A stretch of DNA of 64,000 nucleotides, from the NCBI GenBank assembly GCA_026874595.1, contig CM049308.1:40784527-40848526 (forward strand). The letters are read 5' to 3'. The first letter of the stretch is position 1, and every line of letters starts with the position of its first letter. The position numbers were made by a program, and so were the translations under genes. Shown here in pieces: positions 54,979-64,000 of this stretch. This stretch comes from Sipunculus nudus. Its lineage: Eukaryota > Annelida > Sipuncula > Golfingiida > Sipunculidae. The notes under the pieces were generated by a model. That model was not told the origin of the DNA. It saw nothing but the letters and a program-made list of their open reading frames with translations, and made no database searches.

Positions 54979-57900
54979 ATCAAATAATACCCCAAAATAG
55001 AAAAAGAGAGATCAGCATGAAACACTTAATGAAACTTGATTTATTCGTCTTTTTTATTTTTGGTAGCTTTCATGTTTATAAGAGTCTTTTGTTTTATAGT
55101 TTATAATTAGGCCTATATGTCTGAAACGTCTCAAAATATACAACCTGCATATGATGATCATTGGAGACGAATGGTTCCTAACACTGGAAACTAGTGATCA
55201 ATTACTTGTTCTTTTGTTCAACTCAATTTCAACTGTTGCATGACTGTTATAATTTGTCATTTTCAAAATAAAATAAAAATTTTTAAAACAACTAGTTCTA
55301 ATAACCTTAGTGTTCTGAATGGATTAAGCTCTCAAAATCAGTATTATGACAATTCATGCAACCATTCCCGAAAATAATTCTGATATTTTGTATGCATTTA
55401 TATCAAAAATGACCAAAATATAGTAATGATCGGCAGACATGTCCGCTTGAAAAACGTTATTGTAAACACATGAACCAAATTGATTACATATTCTATTGTA
55501 TAGGCGTACCCAGAGGAGACACAAAGGGCACGTTCATGCCCCTCCTTTAGCTTTCCTGATTTTTGTTTTGCTACCTTGAGTAAATCTCATGTACGACTAA
55601 ATAGTTTTGCATCAAAAATACACAATGAATGTTACCAGAGAACTTTTGTCTCATGATGACTGCAATATCTAACAATTTTTCTCTGACTGATACCCCGTAT
55701 GCAGTCACTGTTTCTCAAGGAACCCCCAGCAGCCCCAGTGACAGCTAGGAAACGCCGAGTTATCCCCTGGGCAATGCACAGTCAAACGCTATAAACCTCA
55801 TTTTCCCTACATTTCTATTTTAAATTTTATATTTTTCCTATATTTGTGATAAAGTCAGTTTTAACATTAAAATTTCTCTCTTAGTTTCTAAATTTTTATT
55901 TTATTTTGCCTTTTTTTTATTTTTCCTGTATTTGTGATAAAGTCAGTTTTAGCATTAAAGTTTCTCTCTCAGTTACTAAATTTTTATTTTAGTTTGCCTT
56001 TTTATACTTTTTCCTGTATTTGTAATAAAGTTAGTTTTAACAGTTTTACTTTTTTATATTTTTCCTGTATTTGTGATAAAGTAAGTTTTAACGTTAAAGT
56101 TTCTCTCCCAGTTACCCAATTTTTATTTTATTTAGCCCATAGCCATTGAACCTTGGGCAGCACACCTCCGTATCTTTCCTCCCCCCCCCCCCCCCCACAC
56201 CCCCAATTTAAAGTGACTGTCCCGATGCTCAGATAAAATAGAGAATTCATATGTGAAAGTCAATTCGTGTACGACGAATTTATAAATTTATGTCAATTGG
56301 GCAGTTACACATATTTGGTCAAGACGTTGAAAAATTCACATTTTTGGGTGTAAACTCTTCCTATTATGATCATTATTTGATTTTATCCTGCTGTGAATAA
56401 ATAGCTTTTAAAGTTTGGGCCAAAGCATTTTGGTTACTTTTTATTTTAATCTCTCAAAGTGAACTCATTTTTATGGATACTAGCTCCTCCTATACGCCTA
56501 CATTAATATGAACATTATGACCAGTTCAGTTTCACAGAAAATAAGACAGGTGGTGCTTTTATATAATGATGACTGGCAAAACTATAGCATTCTATTCATA
56601 GATTCAAATTGTCTGTGTTGATGTTTAGAACATATAAACATTCTGTAATTTCTGACTTTTGATCTTATCTGTGGACCCAATAAATCACAGATTTGGTTAG
56701 GGTGGTAAAACTATCCAAATTGCTTCAACACAGAGGAGGTTACTGAAAGAAAGAATTTTGGAGGGGCTGTTATATCCGTTAGACTACACAAAAGAAATTA
56801 TCACTCTTATTATAGTTCAAAGAATTTCATGAAGACAAAAGCCCTAATTTTCCCCAGTGAATTAGGAGTATTCCAGTATTCGTTACCACGGTATTCAATC
56901 TTCCAATAGATACATTGTTTTTACATGAAAATAATCAAACAAATTAACTAACCACTTTTTTTTTAGGGCCACTCAGGTTCCCAAATGACATTCTATTCAT
57001 CTGAGACATTTTCTCCTCCCTGCTATTCAGTATCTTATACAAATATGCAGTCTGCCTCATAGTATACAAAAGTTGTTAAAACATATTATTGTATAAGGTA
57101 ATGGCATATGGCCTTGTTATTTTGACAAGAGACATTTGATGCTCCTTTTTATTTATGTTGAGCGAGGGTGAAGTTTAATTGATTTCTTTTTTTTCTAAGC
57201 CTTGTGCTCTACCAGACCACCCCCCCCCCCCCCACCCCCCACCCCACCCCCAGCTAAATCTAAATGGGTGCGCATGCATAATGCAAAGAATTGAATAATC
57301 CGAACATTAGGAGCATGGTATTTCATTGTTCATCAAACTCCAAATTTTAAACAAGCGACTTTCCCTCTCGCTGGTCTGATTACACCGAGGCACCCGTTCT
57401 TGTTGGTCTGATTTTTGAGCATGTTCCAGAAATGGTTCAATCTTAAAGATTATTAAACTTATGTAAAATTAAAAATTAATAAAACGGATGAGACTCATAA
57501 AGGTAAATTTCAGCATAATCCCTGTTAATGGTCCTGAGAAACCTGATCTTTTGAATGAACGTTTTCACAAATGAAAGTGAAATTTCGCAACTATTCTAAA
57601 AGATCTTGTATTCTTTGTTTTCTTTATAATGTACATATGTCCAGTGAATTATATGTGAAGGAGATCCAGTATTTCAATTTTATGATTAAAAGCAAAATAT
57701 TTATGCAGCAACTTTAGTCTGACTTTCAATGTGCCAAAAATTGTATTACGCAAAATAAGTTTATTGAACACAAGAACCTTATTTCTAAAAGGTTATCTCC
57801 AAAGCTATCTTTGATATTTAATTTGAACTTTCATAAGGTTACTGTTTGACGAAGGGTCATAGACAAAGGGCATCACTACAGCTCAAAGACAGCTGACCAA

Positions 57901-58215
57901 AAATAATTAACATATTAGGGGACTTTAAAAGGAACACTAGTATTCATCACACCATCTGTACAGAACCACATGCATGGCGCCATCTAGTACTGACTGGCAA
58001 ATCAAAATTATTATTCAAGACTATGAGTTTTTCAAATCAGGCATTTTTTTCAGTTTGTAAGAAAAATCATCCTTAGGATATTTTTTTTTAGATATCTTAC
58101 TATAAAAAAGCATTGTTGATGCAAAAATTAAGATTGAGCTTTGAATAATAAATTCCTAACACGGTGATCACGCTACAATACTTTTTCTTCCACATAACCA
58201 CTCTTCCTTTGGCAG
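54979..58215. other. Intergenic region right of the tandem duplication
   Basis: AT-rich, with a T-rich minisatellite (55830-56145), two poly-C tracts (56181-56196, 57220-57233) and no recognised exon. Confidence 0.55.
55830..56145. repeat. T-rich minisatellite
   Basis: TTTTCCTGTATTTGTGATAA and GTTTCTCTC-AGTTACTAAAT phrases recur four times. The spacing is about 89 bp, with one shortened unit of about 48 bp. The ORF across it (55934-56149) is an artefact of the repeat. Confidence 0.85.
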
Positions 58216-58362
58216 CGTTTTTGGAGTATCGCCAACAGGGAAGTTGGCATCGGGCCAAGAATGTATGCCGCATGCGACGTATCAAATATGTGCCTTTACT
58301 TTTGGTAAAAGATGGATTATTTGGTAAAGCTTACCAAAACATTCTTACCCAGTTCCGCCTAG
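58216..58362 (+). CDS. Orphan CTLD-like exon (N-terminal half), possibly a gene remnant
   Basis: 147 bp between TTTGGCAG and GTATAC, open in phase 1 at both ends, like the CTLD exons at 22996-23214 and 24814-25020. GSWHRAKNVCRMRRIKYVPL corresponds to the SWKQADAVCRKRGLQLPI stretch of the minus-strand receptor. The WLGL core that should follow is missing, and I see no matching C-half, TM or signal exon nearby. It may be a relic of a third family member, or part of a gene continuing outside the window. Confidence 0.42.
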
Positions 58363-61300
58363 GTATACCACTCTCTTGAGTTGTTGACTTTTTAAGGGTA
58401 TATGTAACCATAAACGGTTATCCCTTTCCCCAACTAAGTCCAAACATTCAGGATCCCCCAAATCCGGTACATTGCAAGAAAGACGAACCTACCTGAAATG
58501 GTTTTGTCACAGAGATAAGACTTTACTTCAAAAGAAATAACTCCATATATACTATGTATAGGTATAAAACCGAACAAGTGTCTACACGCACCTGTGCGTG
58601 TGCCTGTAATCATTCATACATATATACAGATGCACAGGACTGCTTATCGGGGACTGAACGGATGTTACTGTTTACACACATCATTCAGGCTGTCACCGAC
58701 ACTTTGGCCCACTTTGGCCATGTAATAGCATACATGATGGGTTGACATTGTTTGCGCGAATAGTTATGACGTGACTTACTGCTTTTTTCTGATTTCCAAA
58801 TCTTTGTAACTGTAATTTTATAGACAATCTATATGTCACCAGTTGTTTAAATTATAATACAAGTGCCTCATGAGCAATGACGCTTAGCTAGATCTGACAC
58901 ATAACTTAAGACCACAGCACATAAATGAAGGTCATAAGTGACCTAATTTGGCAGTTTATGAGAACGTGTCAGTATGTAAATAAGTTTTAACATCCTAGTT
59001 CTATTGGTTATACGATTTTTGGCCTGCTAAGTATCGAACTGATAGATGTAGTTCGTCATTCTCAACAAAAGCCCCAGGGGTCTTATATAAATTTACTCTG
59101 TGCAAAATTGTGTATAATAAGGGTAAGAATGAAAAAAAAAAACAATGAACCCTAACAAATACTGCAATATGCTATTGTCCAGGACAAGGAGTTCTACCTA
59201 TATAGCTTAACTATGCATACGATTTAAAAAAGGGAACCGTACCATTATAGCTCACAGGATAGAACATTTACATCATTATAAAAATAAGTAGCGCCACCTG
59301 TAGTTTATTTACTCACACAAGTCACATGATCAATATTTTGCAAGGGAAAATACATCTCATAAAGCATACACAGAAATCAAACACTGTAAAAATGGCTGTA
59401 ATATATGCATATGCCAGCAACCATCTGATATATATTCCTGACAATCGACACACACACACATTTGCTTATGCCTCTTTAGTGGAAAAAAAGAGAAATCCTC
59501 ACTGAGGGAGATAAACACATAAGATTTAAGTTAAGTTGTACACATGTTTATTACAAACGTTAATAGGCCTATAATGGGGACCATTGATGATCATTTCTCA
59601 GGTCGAGTGTTAGGGGGCAGCACAATATGGGGACAGCAGCAGCGTGCTCGCAGATCTGCTGAAAACATTGCTGCGTCCTCGAAAATGGATATTCATAAAA
59701 TACCATCGAAATAATTTTTCCCGCCCGAGTGTCAGTTAAGAATGCAATTGTTCTATGGTTAAAATCATTTATGCGATATGTTTGTTCATCAGAAATTTAA
59801 AGTGGTTCTTGTTCCTTACTTTAATCAATGCCAACATCCCTGTCAACATGTCATGTTTACATTCAATGATTTTATTTTTTCTCGGACCTAGACACTATAA
59901 AAAAATTAATTTCGCTTCGCTCTGATGATCCACATCACAGCCATGTGAGTGTAAGTTTAACCTTCCTGTGACCTGAAGCCAGGCACGCAAAATTAGGTGA
60001 ACATAGCGTCTCAGGTCAGATCTCGCAGAACAACAAAGGCATTCTCCACACAGAAGATATGGTACAGAATGTCAAGGATAGATCTCCTGCGGACACTCAG
60101 GCGTAAAGTACGCTTTTACTTCGAAATCGAGCTGTGTAGCCTGAAAATTGTAAATTATTGTAAATGTGTGGGCTTCAAATTCTGACACCAACACTTCACT
60201 GGAGCTTCTTAATACGCCAGCGGTGAAGGTATAGATTAAGTGAAGAGGCAAACCACAGGAGTGTGACAGTTGAGACAAGTAGTCTGGGCCGTCCCACAGT
60301 GCCTAACAGGAAAAGATTCGTTTTGAGCAGAAACGACATCTGGCGAAAGTGTGCAATTTTCCATAATAAAGCTGTCCATCCCTTTGTCAGGTATCGCCGC
60401 TTGTGGAGTGTCCGATATTAGGCCTACCCTGGTGGTGTCCGATATTTTGTATTAAATGGCGCGACCTATGTTTGTCTGATATTTTAAAAATCTCCTGCAT
60501 GTTTAGGAGGCTTTAAATTATACCCGAAAACCAGCGTATCCCGAGCGGTAAGCCGACGAAAGCAGAAGGGTGCCATATTAGCACCCCCCCCCCCCCCCTT
60601 CTTTAAATCGCATTCTCTTTTGGAAACGGAACTGACATGGGGAGAAATCCTGGAAATTACCGGTATTTCATTTCTTATTCTTAAGTTCTGCCTCTTATTG
60701 TTGTGAATAATACTTGTATTGTAATACTTTTTTAATTGATTTTTTAATTATATTCGATTAAATGCATATTACAAACAATACTATATTCCAGGCAAGGACA
60801 TATAAACCTTATATTGAAAAATTTAACATATTTCAAATACAATATGAACATGCTACACACAACATATGATACTTCTACAAAACAAGTATAACTGTGTTTT
60901 TTTTTTTGTTTTTTTTTGCAGGATTAAATCTGTTCATCGGGGTTCGTAATATATATTTAAAATGGTAAGGTTACATAATTTATTGCCCTCTCTTCAAAAC
61001 GCGCAGTTAGAATATATAACTACAATAATCATAAATTCAATATCGACATTATTTTCAAGTAGAGCTTCCTGTTTACTAATTGATCTTGTGATGTTATTTC
61101 TGTTGATCATTCATTTTTTTACATAGTTTTACGAAATGTAAATATTTTATCACACTTAATTTTCCATATAATTAACCAGTAATTATTTACTTTCATGTAA
61201 TATATCTAAACAGAAAATCTTAATTATTATTATTCGAAATTGTAACGGTATGACCAAGAAAGGAGTGCACACTGCCCGGTTTATGATCGGTCCGATGTTA

Positions 61301-64000
61301 CTTGCGAAATCTGATCAGAACCTCACACCTACAGGTGTGAAACCCGACACGCGTGGCTGCTGGCGCCAAGGCACTGCCGGGGCTCCCCGCCGATGGGCTG
61401 GAGTAGCGCCACCGTGGGATTGTGTCTGAAACTAGGTTTTGCTCCTCTGACCGCGAGACTAACGCAAGACCGCGTCGGAATCCTTGACAGCATACCACAA
61501 CATTGTTATGGGTTCATAACTGAAATGAGATTTCAGTTATAGGGATCCTCTTATGGAAAAGCGTAGCAAGGGTATATTGGGATATTTGCAAAATGAACAG
61601 AGAAAATAGAGGCAATTAAGCATATTTCTTACCAATAATGGCTAATAAACTGTTCTGGAGCAAAAATAAATTATGTAGAAGTGCTCTTATGAGGAAATTG
61701 TTAAGATTTCAACTCCGGTTGGATTTTTTAGCCTGCCATGCTGTCATGTTTATGTTTTGTCACATGACCCTGTCCTTGACCTTATTGATATGTGAAAAGT
61801 TGTCCTCTGATTATTGTCCCAAATAAATTATAGTAAATATTGTTTCCATAACTTCCATATGCAAATTTGTCAAAACCTTAAAAGATCTAGCAATAAACTT
61901 ATAAAGGAATTATTGTAGCCATATATTTTCATTTACTCATAAGTATTATTCATGAAATAAGATTTTTTTAATGGACATATTAGCAATAAATTAGTCTGGT
62001 ACACCAGAGGTCAGGTCACAGGTCAGGTCATGGGTGACCAGAGTTCATGCCTCAGCAACATGGCTGTGTCAGTGATGGTCTTCTGCTCTTCTCTTCATGA
62101 TAAAATGCTGTTATATCATATATAACATAAACAGGAGACTCCACATGTATGGAAACTGATATATAAAGGCTATATAGGTAGATTGAACATAGTTTAAGCT
62201 GCATCTTATTCTTAATTATTATTTTATTCTTTCCTTCTGATAAATCAGAAGGACCGCTACGATATTTCGTAAGAACATATTCAAGGCTGAGTATGGAGCC
62301 CGGGTCACCTGGTGTGTAATTCTCAGCCTTGCACCAAGGCAACATGGCACTATAAAAATGGATGAAATATATTATATGCAGTGTATAATTTATTTTTACT
62401 TGAAATATTATATTAAAACCACCATGAAATTAAAAAAAAAATTGTCAAATGATAAGTTCGAATCATAAATACTGAAGCAAATCAACAGGCCCTACTTTTG
62501 AAATAAATGCCCCAGCTGTAACACCTAGACTGTGGACATAGTTTGTTAAAAGTTGACAACATGCCAGCGTTAATTTTTCACTCACATATGAAACTGACGT
62601 CTTGTCGGCGAAAGATATGAAAGAACGCAACGGAACACACACCCGGGTTTCACTGAGCCAGAGGCCTGTTAGTTAAAGCGCCATTTCTCGTTTATCCTAC
62701 AATATTCCTGCTTATTTAAAACAGCAAAGGCACCCAAATGACATTGCCTTTAAGTAAAAAATAGTAATTTGAAATAAAATTTTCGGATAACCGTATTTTA
62801 TAAAAAAAATAACTTAAATATGCGGTCTTTTGAATGCCTGCATGTATCTCCGTTCCCAGCGACTCCTCGGGCCTTCGGCTCGCATAGTATGTCTACAGGT
62901 ATTCGAGCATTTGAACACGCCGTTATGTTTCATAACTATTGAATGCGCAGAATATGAAAATTGACTTCCGTTGGTTCTAATAATTCCAAAAATAACAGCC
63001 AGTATGTCAGATCGACGAATGGTTTGCTTCCACAAGGCAGGTAACATCGGACCAGGCGCTCGGCGGGGCCTATAATGAGGTGTCAAGATAAAGAGGGGGA
63101 GCGCAGTACAATATATAGCCGATCACGGCCGGGACAATAGTAGCAAATAAATTATGGAGTACAGCTTGGCCAACGATCGTTGATGTCCGAGTACACACCG
63201 CTTTCCATTAAAACTTCTTGGTATGGCCTAGCAGCTTTTAGGGAAATTTTTCAAGGAACTTGTTCACAGCGAAAATTCTAAAGGGTCTTTGTGTTGCAAT
63301 CCATTATATTTTCAGTATATAATTGAAAAGATGATATTTCACCATGTAATATATAAATATATTTCTTGACAACAGATATTATTGATATCCATACTTAAAA
63401 AATTTGGGAAGAACATCACATTCGTACTGTTGATCCAACTAAATCATCAGAAAACCGGTTCAGAAGTTCTTAAGATCTGGAAAGTTGTATGAGAATTGTA
63501 AGGCCTACCTCACATGCATTACGCAACTCATCGATCTTCCACCAATACAGGACTAAACTGGTTTGAAGGCGATGAATGTCAACAAGCAGTGAGGTTGTCC
63601 AAAATATTCACAATTTAACATGATTTGCATGTTGTCTTAACTGTTCTTGTAGTTTTCGGACATAATATGACGGGGGAAATAATTTGGCAGTCATATTTTT
63701 ACGTGCGTCTGTGTGTTTGCGTTTATTTTGAATTTCCAGAACAGATGTTTTATCCAGATTAGGGGCTACAAGGTCGCCCCCTTCTGTTCGAAATAACAAA
63801 CGGGCCAGTCCAAAGTGGCTTTTCGATAAAAGGTCGAAGTGTATAAAGACGGATATATGACAAAATGGAATTTATATATTGTGTGTGTGTGTTAGCGTTA
63901 TAACGTTGTACGTTTACGTCATAACCCTGGTCCCTTGAGAACCTTTGGTAAAATAAGTTACTACGGTACCATAAATGACCCTCATCGGAAAGGAACGACG
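58363..64000. other. Right end of the window, no confident gene
   Basis: AT-rich sequence with a poly-C tract (60584-60598), a GC-rich hairpin-bearing block (61270-61540), an inverted AAGGCTGAG/CTCAGCCTT pair (62281-62333) and a GC-richer patch near 62840-63080. The longest ORFs (62814-63086 and 63608-63799, both minus) show no family motif I recognise. Confidence 0.5.
61270..61540. other. GC-rich block with hairpins, unclassified
   Basis: The block stands out from its AT-rich surroundings. At its right edge ATAACTGAAAT and ATTTCAGTTAT form a perfect 11-bp stem with a GAG loop (61516-61540), and a competing GTTATG/CATAAC stem overlaps it. I do not recognise a tRNA-type B box, an rRNA or a standard snRNA. 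It could be a SINE head or a structured RNA. Confidence 0.35.

Noticed and set aside
63608-63799. 63-residue minus-strand ORF with a plausible amphipathic end
   Set aside because: No family recognised, no clear splice context; insufficient to call a gene.
1-64000. tRNA, rRNA or CRISPR content
   Set aside because: No B-box with cloverleaf, no rRNA-like block and no regularly spaced identical short repeats with unique spacers were seen.

Overview
This is an AT-rich, intron-rich, repeat-laden piece of animal nuclear DNA. There are no operons or ribosome binding sites. Genes are split by GT-AG introns (plus one GC-AG intron), with long (TA)n microsatellites, LINE and DNA-transposon debris, and dispersed AAGGTCAA-type and TCAGCTGA-type repeats. 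The repeat flavour and gene content suggest a lophotrochozoan invertebrate, most likely a bivalve-like mollusc. That placement is an inference, not proven by the sequence.

Left part (1-12.8 kb): the first four coding exons of a saccharopine-dehydrogenase-like oxidoreductase gene (SCCPDH) lie on the minus strand. Its remaining exons are outside the window. A 3'-complete L1/Tx1-like LINE, decayed by three in-frame TAA stops and one frameshift, occupies 1-5088 antisense to the gene. Intron 1 (about 6 kb) carries a 1.77-kb TA-flanked inverted-repeat transposon and a 280-bp tandem repeat with GGTGGCGCCACC palindromes.

Central part (16.8-49.3 kb): an apparent innate-immunity cluster. In order: (i) an intronless LRR-Ig single-pass receptor (+); (ii) a 10-exon receptor with two C-type-lectin-like domains (CTLDs), one transmembrane helix and a short tail containing YEEM (-); (iii) a head-to-head partner on the + strand, starting 245 bp away, with the same signal peptide / CTLD / CTLD / stalk / TM plan, whose cytoplasmic side continues in phase into a NACHT-LRR; (iv) a CARD-NACHT-LRR gene (+) that enters its NACHT through the same phase-1 exon. 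Every splice phase was worked out by hand. The open reading sums exactly to 390, 1154 and 1424 residues for (ii), (iii) and (iv).

The most interesting candidate is (iii), a membrane-anchored lectin-like receptor fused to an NLR signalling module (CTLD-CTLD-TM-NACHT-LRR), in a divergent pair with a NACHT-less paralogue. The weak point is the 6.8-kb repeat-filled intron that joins the two halves; a spliced transcript would settle it.

Right part (49.3-64 kb): mostly non-coding. It holds a 2.1-kb direct tandem duplication, a T-rich minisatellite, one orphan CTLD-like exon at 58.2 kb, and a GC-rich block at 61.3 kb with hairpins. Poly-C runs of 12 or more occur ten times on the + strand, and I saw no equivalent poly-G run.
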